DNA from: Cladobotryum mycophilum
Taxonomy: Eukaryota > Ascomycota > Sordariomycetes > Hypocreales > Hypocreaceae
Length of the DNA stretch: 64,000 nt
Reading direction: 5' to 3'
NCBI GenBank assembly: GCA_036429605.1
Contig: CM071590.1
Coordinates: forward strand, 3,658,001-3,722,000
The notes under the pieces were generated by a model. That model saw only the letters and a list, made by a program, of their open reading frames with translations. It did no database searches and was not told where the DNA came from. The position numbers were made by a program, and so were the translations under genes. This document shows positions 23,731 through 34,700 of this stretch, one piece after another (the stretch's first letter is position 1; every line of letters starts with the position of its first letter).

Positions 23731-25934
23731 TTAATGCTCCAGCAAACGCAAACTTCCCTGTACGACGACGTTCTCCAGGATGGATCCGGGAGGAATGTCA
23801 ATGGTCTGACCCTCTGTGGCGACAATAATGACTGTGCCCTTGAACGTCACGCCGCGACCCAGGTTGACGGCACCTGTGATGGTAAGGTGATCCAACTCTA
23901 GGACCTTGGGGATGGAAGGAATACGCTTCTGGAAGTCGGAAACCTTCTTGAAGTCACTGCCGAGCTTGATCAAGGGAGCATCACCGAATCGGGCAGCGCT
24001 CATCTGCAGCTGACCATGCTTGAGCGTGTACAGATCGGATTTGACCAGCATAAGATCGGAGCAAGTCTTGACAGGCAAGAAACGTCGACGAGGGACGTTG
24101 ACACCGTGGGCGTTGTGAAAGTGACGGATAGCAGCACCTACAGCGGTCTCGAGCTGCAGAATGGAGACATCAGACTCTCCCTTCTTGTCACCAGGGATGG
24201 TCTTTCCGTTGGGAATAATCTCCATCTCCAACTCGTCACCCTCAACAACACGCTTGATGGCCTTGAGGTTGAGCCAGATGTTGTTGGTGTTGAAGTACTT
24301 GAACTTCTTGATCGACTTGAACTCGTTCACGTGCTCCTTGGGCACCTGAGCGATTTCAAGCAGACGAACCTTGCCCTCGTAGTCAATGATGGTACCACCC
24401 TTGACGTCGGCCTTGGTCTTATTGGTGAGCTCCATGATGTACTCAGCCTTGGTCTCGTACATGTGCTGGAGGATGCGGAGATCGACAACAGCGCCCAGGT
24501 TGTCAGCATTGGACAGGAAGATAATCTCAATGCCCCTGTCCAAAAGCTTGTCAAGGATACCGGAGTTGTAGAGGGACTCGAAAACGTCACCGTGTCCGGG
24601 GGGTACCACTCAGTGAGGTCAGAGTTGTAGGACTTGGGGACGGGCAGGAGAGAGTCCTTGAGGATTCGGGGGTATCGAGATTGGTTAAAGGTCAGGATAT
24701 CAATGTTGTGGCCCTCGTACTTCTTGATGATGGCGGCAGTGTCGTCATCGGTGTTGAAGGAGTTCATGAGAATCAGAGGAACGTTGACGCTGTAAGTGCG
24801 GTTGAGGAACTCAATCTGTCGGACAGACAAGTCGAGGAATGACATGCCGTCACGGACTTCAATGACGGACTTGGGGCCAACGCAACCCATGGAGGTACCG
24901 AGACCACCATTGAGCTTGAGGACAGCGAGCTTGCTGAGGAACTGGACAGACTCGGTGTTGGCAAGGTCTTCATAATCAACAACCTGTCCCTGGGCAGGAG
25001 GAGCGATACGGTCCCAGTCACTAAAAAATCGGTCAATATTTTTGTATTCGGGTATACTGTCAGAGGTGGGGGGTTCATACACGGCATTGCCCTTAGCCTT
25101 GTCGTTGAGGTAGCGTCGGAAGAGGGCAAAGAAGTTGTCCATCTCAGTCTCGAAGAGCTAGTCTCTAGTTAGCGAGCTGAGATCTCGAGGGAGATGTATG
25201 TTTTCAGTGGAGAGCGTACCTTCTTCTGCTTGGGGTCGTCGACGGACTCGGCGAGGTTGGTCAGGGCATTTCGCATCTGAGCAGCGGCGACATTGGTCGA
25301 GGTGTTCTCGAAGGCCTGCGTAGTATCTGTTAGCTTACGTGCTGGCGACATGATGTCCGGTACGCGATTGATCTGAGAGGATTGAAAATTTTGCTCGTAT
25401 TTGTGTTGAGGGAGAGGAGTTGAAAACAAAACAGCTAGCTCTGAAATAGTTGCCAGCTGCTGGTAGAGGGTGGGCGACTGCCAGGCTGATCAGGGGACTA
25501 AGAGCTTATCGTCCCCTGGCGGTGCTGTGCAGGTAGCCGTAGAGCTATCCACCATGCCAGACTTGCTTGCAACAGAACTGCTTCCGCATGGCAGATATGG
25601 CGCATGTTAAACACGAAATAAGGTACAGCCACCAAAGGTAGGACCAGCATAGTTCGAGACCGTTGGTGGCCCCGTCTCGGGAAGGATGCATCATTGACAA
25701 GCAAACGAGCAGGCCGTCGTATTCAAGCAATGCAAGGTAGAGAGGGTAATTGATAAAGGATATGGCCGTAGGTGTTGGGGATAACCACAGGAGGAAGAGG
25801 AGGAGGGAAAATGGAAAGTTACTTGCCATGTGAGAGCGAGTCTTGCCATGGTGACGCCTCTCGAAGCCGTTGTCAGACTCGGCCGACTCAGGCTTGAGGT
25901 GCGAAGGGAGAGCGCTCTTGATGATACCGGCCAT
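23731..25934 (-). CDS. ugp1: UTP-glucose-1-phosphate uridylyltransferase, with one base missing
   Basis: Makes UDP-glucose from UTP and glucose-1-phosphate, the cytosolic precursor for wall glucan, glycogen and trehalose. Exons 25934-25827, 25315-25220, 25157-25081 and 25020-23731 give 523 aa once one base is allowed for. Seen: the nucleotide loop LNGGLGTSMG (about 130-139), LILMNSFNTD, NADNLGA, the NNIWLNL segment, and a C-terminal left-handed beta-helix ending GSLRLLEH. The frame breaks inside the conserved EWYPPGHGD motif, where a G6 run (24598-24603) must be G7. Intron 1 (25826-25316) appears to be GC-AG with donor GCAAGT, joining RSHM to AFENTS. Intron 3 (60 nt) is a multiple of three without a stop. 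A second possible start lies at 25351. Confidence 0.93.
24598..24603 (-). other. Frame-breaking homopolymer in UGP1
   Basis: Six G (plus strand) where the conserved reading frame needs seven. The upstream frame reads EWYPP then leaves the family sequence; the downstream frame resumes at PPGHGDVFESL. Both flanks match the enzyme closely. Confidence 0.9.
25316..25351 (-). other. Possible alternative first coding segment of UGP1
   Basis: An ATG at 25351 opens 12 codons (MSPARKLTDTTQ) that run directly, without splicing, into exon 2 (AFENTS). A CT-rich leader-like stretch lies just upstream (about 25390-25430). An internal promoter in intron 1 would give a shorter N-terminus (12 residues in place of 36). 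Confidence 0.4.
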
Positions 25935-28900
25935 CTTGACAGCAAGTATGTGCAATTAAGCTCGTTTGTAGGTTCGTGACGGAGTCGTAAAGGTGATCAA
26001 GCTTCGTTCTCGATCAACAGCAAAAAAAAAAAAAGCCAATTGCTCAGGGGAGAACAGGTTTTGGATTGAAGAGGTTGGACGGGTTCGTGTCGAAGGTCGA
26101 GGAGGAGGAGTAGGAAGGGGGGGCAAAGATATTATTATGGAAGGCGGGGTGAGAAATTGTCCAACAGCGGGGTGGATTGAGCTTTCCCCTCCAGTTGCAG
26201 ATCGGCCTAAATCCAAAAAATAAAATTGGGACGTCAGTGACAATTCTATGGCTTGACGTCAGGTAGCAAGCGAAAATCAAGGACAAGGAAGCTCACCTTT
26301 GTTAGGTACTAGGCAGGTAGATATAATGCAATTGATATAGCAACAATGTAGGACGAAACGAAAGAGAGAGAGAGAGAGGAGAGAGAAGAATCTTGGTCTA
26401 TTAAAGCAAACCAGAAAAATGCAAAAGGCTAGAGTTTGTTCTTGTTATTCCAGGGGAACACGCACGCCCCCTTTATCTACAGCATCACACAGCACAGCGC
26501 AGCAACAGCAACAGCAAAGTACCTCAACCTTTTTTCTCTTAGTACGGAGCAAAGCAAGCTCCAGCTGCTGCTGTTGCTGCAACTTGACCGTAATTTCTGG
26601 ATCCCCCATCCACCCCAATCCCTAAAACAAATCCACATGGCGACGGCGATCCCCACCAGGGAATTGCGGCGGCGGCGGCGCGGCAACGAACCTAGAAGCA
26701 ACCCGTTCTTTTTCATTCTTTTTTTTTTTTTGCCTCTACTACTACGGAATTAGTCCTAGCTAGTAGTAGTTGTGTGTGTGTGTGCTCCATGTAATGTATC
26801 TCGACCCAATCTGCTGGCCATTGCGTGCATTGCGGGCCAATCATGGGTGCCTAAAGAGCCCAGCAACCATCCAAAAGTTGAGCTTCGTGTCCCGCCAAAC
26901 AGGCTTTTTTTATGCTCTCTCTCTCTTGGCCCCTCTCTTGGCTCTCTAACGCAGTACCCCGTATAGACGCAGATACAGGCAGAGAGAAGAAGGAAGAAGA
27001 AAAAGACAGGAGAAAAGGATCCGCAGTTCAGCAGACGCATACCCGCCACCCTCTCTCTTTTTCTTTTTCTTTTTTTTTGGTCAATTCAACAGAAGCAGCA
27101 CTTGGGGGCTGCGTTTCATAGTGGTGGTGTGCTTTGCCGTCTAGCTTTGCTAATATGGGAATCGTGCCCAACAAAGATGCTGATGATACCACCCCTCTTC
27201 CTATCTAACAAGGTCTGCCAAAGTCATCTTATTGCCGCTTTCAGCTCTTAGCCTTAGGCGTGTCCGGTAATCTTGGTGAGAGATATAAAAAGAAAAAAGA
27301 AAAAAAAGAAGGAAGATAAAAAAAATTCTTCACAAACCAGCTTCTAGGCTTCGGATCACGATCCGTTAATGCAAAAGGGCTGAGCTTGTGGCGCTGGATT
27401 AGAGCACAAGTTGTTTGATGGCCCTTTGTGCTTTTCTGGCCCGTAGCGTGCATGCACGATATGCATCCGCGCCCGGATACGATACGGAGCCTTTTGCCGG
27501 ATGTCTCTCGCTCAGGTCAGGTTCGGTTGGCGATTATGTGTATGTACGGAGTATATGCATCTGTACAGTACATGTACATGTACTCCGTATATGTATATGT
27601 AATGTACGCCGCAGGGATAAAGTGGACGGACAAGAATGTGACGGTGACTTCGATTGGGCCAGATGGCGTCCCATCAAAGGAGAGCTTGGAACCTAACTGG
27701 AGCCCCCTGGCCAACGGTGCGGACGGTGTACCAACTAACCAACCTCAACAGAGCCAGTCCAGTTCTTGGTATTTGTCTTGTTGTCTACTCCGTATCTATG
27801 AAGCAAATATGAAATCACTTGGTGCACTGAGGACATGGATAGGGATTTTGGGAGCACAGCATTAGCATTGGGGGGTAATGATGGTGCATAAACGCATCCA
27901 TGAGGTATGCATCTCAATCTATCCCAATATAATTGTTCAACCCAGTTCTAGATGCACATGTCTATTCAGCCGCCCCCAAGTTTCGTCATCACTTTGATGA
28001 GTTGCACACAAAACAGGTTTGTGGCTTAAATGCCCATTGACAAATGTTGTAGAGGACAGATATCAAAAAGTAAAAACTTGTAATATGAGAATGGTTACAG
28101 GGTATTTTATAAAGTAACCACCTCCCTCGGCTAGGATATAGTAATAAAGAGTTATCCAGGCACGAACCGGTAGCACACGTGGGGATGATGAGCATCGGCA
28201 TTGCTGCGGCTGCCACAGTCACTCAATGAGCCATTATCATGAAAAATAGAACTAATAATTTCATGGTTGCCTCTCCCCCTCCCCTTTTGCTCCCAATCCA
28301 TCTCTCATCATTTTTTTGTTTTGTTTTGTTTTTGTTTTTGCCTTGTTTTGTTTTTTTGTGTGCTTCTTTTGCTTGTTAATGATGGGAACAACAGGCTGCT
28401 GACATTGGGCCACTGGCGGAAAATGATGCCCAATTCCCGTCCCTTTTCCTTCTGCCAAAAGCCTCGAACATGATGAACCATTTTTTCTTCTCCACTCTCA
28501 ACGGTTCTCTTGATGATTTGACCGGGGGTTTTGGCTTCCATCTTTTTTTTTCTTCCCCGCGTGATCTTGAACCCCTCAAGGAGATGATTCTTTTTACCTC
28601 ATACAGTTGCCGTATGGGCTCTGTCTACATGCTCAACCCCGGGCAGTCTGTCATAGAGACGGGGAGTGATGGCACAGAGTGGGAGAGTGGGAGAGCGTTA
28701 TCGGAATCTGACGGATGTCCCTGCTACTGCTGCCCAGGCCCTATCTGTTTCTCTACTAGACCCAAAGCCATCCATTTACCAGGCAATGGAATGGAATGCC
28801 CAAGCACAGCAAGCAACCTGAAGCAAACTTACCTACCTACTACAGCAGCACCATCACCATCACTGTCACTATCACTATCGTACTAACTAATAACGTCCAT

Positions 28901-29714
28901 TCGCTTTTTTCCAACCAAACAGCCCCCGTGGTGACACTCCGGCTCTTGAATGGCCCGTGCTCTGGCTTTCTTTGACCACAACGTTGCATCTGTCGAGTCA
29001 CGATCCAGATCAGAGCGTTTTTTTGCCGTTTTGTCACCTTCCAACGCCATTCCCATTCCCATCCACATCCAACCAACCAACCAACCAACCATCCATCCGC
29101 CCTACAACCCCATTATCAATCCAAACCCATTGAGATGATGACAGGACGGACAATCACTCTGACAATCATCGTCGTTTCGTAGCATCGTTCCCCCCAGCCA
29201 AGTCATGGAACCTCCGTAACTTCCAAACGTGGCATATTTCGGTGGACCCGGTTTCTCCAGAATGGAAGAATCTTCCAGTGACTTTTGAGTTTGACTCGAC
29301 TCTCTATTGCCGATTTATCTTGGGCTATCTATCATTGACCCTCGAGAATCCCTTTGAAGTTTGTCCCTTCATTCCTTATCTCTCACCACCAACCTCTTCG
29401 CCCCCGCCATCCATCCATCTATCAAAGTTTGCTCCCCCTCCCTCCTCATTGTGCGTCTGTTTGATCTTTTTTCTTTCTTTGTTTCTTGGTGACAAACAAA
29501 CATTCCTTGGCTGCAAACATCCTCCTTGTGAACTACACGGAACCTACACACATATATCTCGCCTGGATAGCCTCTCGAGGTGACCCGGTGAGCATACAAC
29601 CGTGGTTGCACCGGTTCTATAGCCGAACAAATCCACTTTCTACTACGCACCAGCCCGTCGTCAAAACACCAAGTGCACCACACGTCGACTCCCGTCTTTC
29701 CCCCTTTTCCAAAA
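25935..29714. other. Long microsatellite-rich spacer
   Basis: 3.8 kb with no gene that I can support. It should hold the divergent promoters of UGP1 and the DUF3605 gene. Simple runs: GA at 26363-26387, GT at 26770-26783, and polyT/TTTTG tracts at 28313-28360. Three copies of the TACTCCGTA/TACGGAGTA motif occur at 27545, 27581 and 27786. Confidence 0.5.
27545..27589. repeat. Inverted pair of the TACGGAGTA motif
   Basis: TACGGAGTA (27545-27553) and TACTCCGTA (27581-27589) are perfect reverse complements, 27 bases apart. The interval between them consists largely of further self-complementary GTAC/CATG steps. Confidence 0.8.
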
Positions 29715-30458
29715 ATGGGTTCCATTACCGTCAGCATTCCCTATTGGAACGTCAACGTTCCCGAGAGACAGAGAACACCCCATTGTCCTCCGTTCCTCAA
29801 GGGCCTGTGTCTCAAGGACATCCGCACCGTTTCTACCCCAGACTCCGAGTATCATATTCAGTCCTGGGCCGAAGTATACAACCTCATCAAGTCCAACCGC
29901 CTGGAGCGCTTCCAGCGCATCCCCTCCCAGCTGCGACGCTACAAAGCCTTCTCCTATCGGCTGGCCAAGATCCATGGCAGCATCGCCGACTTCGTCCTGA
30001 AGGAGCGCTTGCGCTGGAACACCCCCGTGGTGCCTTGCGGTGCTCCGTTCCAGTATGAGGACGATATCAAGATCCTCTACAACGATTGGCCTTATGGGTT
30101 GGACCCTCGCATCGTTCACCTCGTCGTCTGGACCAAGTTCGAGCTGAAGGCGGATCCCAAGACCGGTGACCTGACCGACAAGGCGAGAAAGGAGATTGAT
30201 GATTTCATGACGAGGACGTTTCGCTCCCGGTTGCCTGCGGACAAGGTAAGACAATGCAACGTCATGATGCATGTGTGTGATGCAAAAGATGTTCTGACTT
30301 CTCCCTTCTCGCAGGTGATGTGGTTCAAGAACCCGGCAGCACTCAAGTCGATCCACGCTGTGGAGCACTTCCACGTCATGATGTTCGATCCCGATCCCGA
30401 TTTCATTCGAGAGATTACCAACGGTGACGTGCCGCAATGCGATAGGTTTGATATGTAG
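29715..30458 (+). CDS. DUF3605 / N-acetylglucosamine-induced protein 1 family
   Basis: 224 aa in two exons, 29715-30245 and 30315-30458. The intron is 69 nt, a multiple of three without a stop, so an unspliced reading would wrongly add 23 residues. The protein matches the fungal DUF3605 family, to which Candida Gig1 (GlcNAc-induced) belongs: PYWNVNVP, the SYRLAKIHGSIADFVLKERLRW block, a short acidic link, DWPYGLDPRIVHLVVWTKFEL, and the C-terminal VMWFKNPAALKSI...EHFHVMMFDPD. It looks cytosolic with no signal peptide. In Candida the gene responds to N-acetylglucosamine; the biochemical role is not settled. The start is in a good context (AAAAATGG). Confidence 0.88.
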   Translation: MGSITVSIPYWNVNVPERQRTPHCPPFLKGLCLKDIRTVSTPDSEYHIQSWAEVYNLIKSNRLERFQRIPSQLRRYKAFSYRLAKIHGSIADFVLKERLRWNTPVVPCGAPFQYEDDIKILYNDWPYGLDPRIVHLVVWTKFELKADPKTGDLTDKARKEIDDFMTRTFRSRLPADKVRQCNVMMHVCDAKDVLTSPFSQVMWFKNPAALKSIHAVEHFHVMMFDPDPDFIREITNGDVPQCDRFDM

Positions 30459-30724
30459 AAACGATCTCTGGGTTGAGATGTCTGTGATTTCTTTTTTGGG
30501 TTCTTCTGGGATGGAGTCATGATTCATGCATTCTTCTTCTTCTTTTTTCTTTCTCTTCTTCTCTTCTTAGCGGCACTTTTCTTCTTCTCCTTCTTTCATC
30601 TAGATTGTAGACAGCGACTATATCATTAAAGATTTTTGGGATACACATGAGCCATCCGGTACATCCCCTTTTTAGATTTTATCCAGTAAACAAAAAGATA
30701 GATAAATAAAAAAGAACTTGAGAC
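30459..30724. other. Short convergent spacer
   Basis: Only 266 bases separate two converging genes, so their 3' UTRs probably approach or overlap. It is CT-rich (TTCTTCTTCTTT runs). Confidence 0.5.
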
Positions 30725-31724
30725 TCATGATGAGTTGATAATATCCGCCGTGTTTATACTTAGTTCCACACATGCAGCGTCCGCGAATACCACTGCTATT
30801 GGTTTCTCCAAGGAAATCCTGAGTCCCCAGGACGGTTGCTCGCGTGAGTGCGGTCTAAAGGATTGGTGTAGGAGGTTGGCTATCTTGATGGATATGTCCT
30901 TGGCGAGCGCTTCAAGTGTCTCGAATGATGATTCGGACATGATCTGCAGCGGCGGGTCAGTATTATAAGAGCACGCATTCAACATCCAACACGGGGATTT
31001 CTTACCTTGACCACCTCTGCTACCAAAGTATAATGAAGGTCGAGATCAACAGACGCCACATGGTCAATCTCCAGGTTGGCCACAACCACCTGCTTTGCCT
31101 CCCGCTCATTATCGTTGACGCCGATGAGAGTCGGGATCCTCAAGTCGTGGATCCCTAGGGAAGTGCAAGTCCCCTCCAGCTCCGCACGGCTGCTGCCCTG
31201 TTGTTGGCTAAACAGCGCAATCTGCGTGACGCTCACGCCGTCGCCCAGGAGGGATGCCTTGGGGAGATGGACCTTGATCTCGACGCACCGTAGTCCGCTC
31301 GGGTCGAGGAACGGTTTCTCGACGGTCCTAGCCTGTTCCCCCTTGCGTTTAGGCCGATGACGTCTCCCCAGAGGCCATCGACGAGAGCACCTAGGTCATG
31401 ACCTTTTACCGGCTCCGAGTTATCGCCGTCAATGGGACTACGATGCTCAGCGGCAACGGGTCGACTCAGAGAAGCTAGGATGGCCTTGCTGAGTAGGCCG
31501 TAGTGAACGGTGTCGGACGCAACGGTGTCCGTCGATGACGAGGAGCCGAATACCCTATCAAACGATACCGCTGCCGAAACCGATATGGGCTGCGGCCTCT
31601 TGTCCCTCCCCCATGCATCGGAGGGTCCCGTGACGGATGCCTGAAGATTGCGGACGCGGACGACGGCAGGTGAATCGGCCGCGGCGGCTCTAATCTGCCA
31701 CAACCGCTTAACGGGGGGTACCAT
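30725..31724 (-). CDS. Tandem dihydroneopterin aldolase-like (FolB) protein, one base missing
   Basis: Stand-alone protein with two FolB-type domains. Exons 31724-31006 and 30943-30725 (62-nt GTAAGA intron) give 312 aa when one base is allowed for. The N-terminal copy (VVRVRNLQASVTGPSDAWGR...DTVHYGLLSKAILASL) is degenerate. The C-terminal copy keeps the family pattern: LRIPTLIGVNDNERE, then SSFETLEALAKDISIKIANLL and ISLEKPIAVV, with the Glu (NER) and Lys (EKP) positions expected for an aldolase active site. The frame breaks in the variable linker, where a C5 run on the plus strand (31338-31342) needs one more base. The canonical fungal folate enzyme (Fol1) is a longer trifunctional protein; this is a separate relative of unproved activity. 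Confidence 0.75.
31338..31342 (-). other. Frame-breaking homopolymer in the FolB-like gene
   Basis: One additional base in this C5 run (plus strand) links the two halves in frame, reading through ARGEQARTVEKPFL. Without it the first frame runs on through GNRLGPSRN and the second FolB domain is lost. Confidence 0.75.
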
Positions 31725-34700
31725 TTTTTTTCAGATATATATCTGTAATTTAGTTTTTATTCTCTTCTCTTTTCTTTTCACCTTGATTGGGGGAGAATGA
31801 AATGTGTAATCGCTGCTTTGATGAGTGAGTTATAGAACCTGTCTTTTTTGCAGTGAAGGATTTCGCTTCACTGAAACGAAGAATAGCCTCAGCAGCGACT
31901 ACGGCGATGAAAAAGGTGGGGTCGACTGGAAGTCCAAGGGGACTAGATATGGCCTGGAGTTGTAAGCCCATGATTATTTTGTTGGTTTCGACCATTGGAT
32001 CTGGATTATGGGCTGTATTTACTGTGATATGATTCAATTAGGTATTTGTAGGATAATCAATCGTCTCAAGATCAATTGATCTCTATAGACTTGATAGAGT
32101 TGGGAACTCCATGTACCTAAAGTAGGGTAGAAATTCCAACATTCCATCCATTCCTTATGCCTACCCTGTAGCCATATAGTTTAGTTTTATCGTGTCAGCG
32201 CCCTGGGAAACTTCATTGGGACAGGACACAGGAGAGCCATTTGGTGAACATAATCAAGTCAAGATCTAAAGCAATGATGAAATACGTACTAATGTTTATT
32301 TTTCTTAATCTCTAGGTACTCATAGAGTACTAGTCGTATCGTTCCTCTCCAAGTTGCATGATTGCCCAGTGATATTGATTAGAAAGTCTTTTTTCTCTCG
32401 AATTTTTTTGGAGAACCCAAGCATGACACCGAACATGCACTCGAGTCCTCTACCAAATCATTGCAACGATGCATCGCCCCATCACCCTAACCATCACATC
32501 ACAGAACAGAACAGCACAACACATCACCAAACCAAACCAAACTAAACAGAGTCATGAAACTCCATCGTCCGACGCCAGTTACATCGAACCCTTCTAGAAG
32601 AAAAAGCGACGCTTCGACCACCCCCTCTTCGCAACCTAACTCCTAAAGCTCACTATACTAGAACATCAAAGTTGGATTATTCACGACTCATGCCCACCCA
32701 CTCTATTCCTCACTCGGAAGGACGCTTTGCATGGAACGCCCTTCTAGAAGCTTTGGTGAAAGAAAAGAAAGAAGAAAAAACACCCTTCTCCTCTTCCCAT
32801 CAGATTGACCGATGACGGCTCTCATTCCCTCGTTCCACTACCCAATAGTCTACGCTCTTTCGCGTCGGTCATGGTTACCGAGTCTGAAGATGGTGTCCGG
32901 CGCCACAGCTTCTCTCTCTTCCCCGAAGAGCATCTCTCCGCTTTTATCCAAACCGGAACCCCCCCCGGACGCGTTAGCCAAGTCGCATGTAAGGTACGGC
33001 ACGACCCCCCTCCAATTGGGGTTATATTTTGCGGTCTCTGGAGTCTTATGTCTTCCAGAAGCAAAGCAACAAAATATTGGGGGCTCTCCTAGAAGTACAT
33101 CCGTTTTTTTCTTCGTTGTTAGGACGTACATCGTGGAGCTCATGTGGAGTTTGCTCTCCTCAGCCGTCTTACGTATCATCAACAGCAACATCCCATTTTC
33201 TTACGGAATCAAATAATCAAACAATTGAGGGATAAAAAAAAAGAGCATCATTATCCGTGCCGTTTCAACCAAAAAAAAAAGAAAGAAAGAGAGAGACTCA
33301 ATATTTGCCCGGTTTATTCTCATTCGCTCATCCAAAACGGCATCTCTCGCCCCCTTGCAAGTCAGCCCACCAAAAGCTTACCTTGTATTACAGAGAGAGA
33401 GAAAATCAATCTCTCAGCCGCTTCCTTCGTTGCGACGCTTTTCTGCTTTTCGTGCCGTTTCTTTTTCCTGTCTCGTACCTGCAGCGGGAGGCGAAATGCG
33501 AGGCTAAGAAAATGCGATCCGTCCAATGGGCTTCAGATCCGCGGCTTTGGCTGGGGTAGTAGCCTAGTTGGATTCCGACGAGCTCAAGGTTGCGGCCAAA
33601 AGAGAGAAAACGAAACAGAGAAAGCGTGTGTGTGCGTATGTATCTCTAGCATAGGAGCGCGGCAGAGAATGCCACCTTTACGTAGGTAGGTAGTATCTAG
33701 GTCTTATTCCCTCCCGAGGGATCTAGCCGATGACTTCTAGCTGCATGAGACGGAAAAAAGCTTGACTTTTGGTATCTCTCATTGTATCATATACTTTCAT
33801 CAATGGCTGAGTGTCGTGATGACCAGGGGTGTCCTGTCGCCGTCGCTTTTGGACTTCCTTGTCAACGTTCCGCCATACCCTTGACCCATCTCATAAACAA
33901 CCACGCCCGACATGGTGTAATGTATTATACCCAGAAAGCACATTACGAAATACGACCCGCCGGGCGTCTCAACCTCGCACAAAGTTTCCATCTTGCATGG
34001 GTGACAGATTGGAGTAGATTATAGCCTTCCCGAGTCCCATAACGATGAGACGACTAAGTCTCGGCCGATATTGCTATTAATATATCATCTCATACTAACT
34101 CGCAAGATGCTTGAGGGTTAAAACGATACGTCTTAAAACCCAATTGCCGATCTCCATACAAATCAGAATCCCAATTGGGTATTCTGTCTTGAGGCATGGA
34201 TCTGGTCGGCGACCATTTCGATATAGATGACCCTAATTAATGAAGCATCCGAACGCTATCTAGTTATTCCCACTCAAATCACTGATAATGTGACTCAGCG
34301 TTATATCACTATATTCCAGTCCTTATTGTCATGTAGGTGACAATCCAGGCAATAATGCCTTCGGCCTCTCGGCCCTTGGCCGACTGTAGTATCTGCAACC
34401 CGCGCCTGTCTATGCCTGTTTCTTGACAACACCGAAGAAGGTTCTCAACTACAGCAAGTTGCATCCATGGGTCGTTCCCATCGTGTCGTCAAAAGTCTGT
34501 GCGTTTACGGAGCTCGGGATCGGGTGGAGAAGTAGAACCAGGGCGTAGGAAGAGCGTGGGAATGGCCTTGTCCACACCTGGTCTGATCCTCGTCTTGCGA
34601 TAATCCCCGCCTGATTGATCCCTCAGCTGCAAGAACCCTACCAAGCCGGTCATGGTTCCCGAAAACGTATCGTACATGGCTGCCAAGGCAATAAAGTTGC

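Noticed and set aside
24016..24630. 204-codon open frame (+)
   Set aside because: Antisense shadow of the UGP1 coding strand.
29661..30527. 288-codon open frame (-) opposite the DUF3605 gene
   Set aside because: Shadow of the real gene on the plus strand, which has family motifs and a proper intron.
33900..34080. Possible 5S rRNA-like segment (ATGGGTGACAG)
   Set aside because: Only a few bases resemble 5S rRNA; the internal promoter boxes and pairing do not fit.
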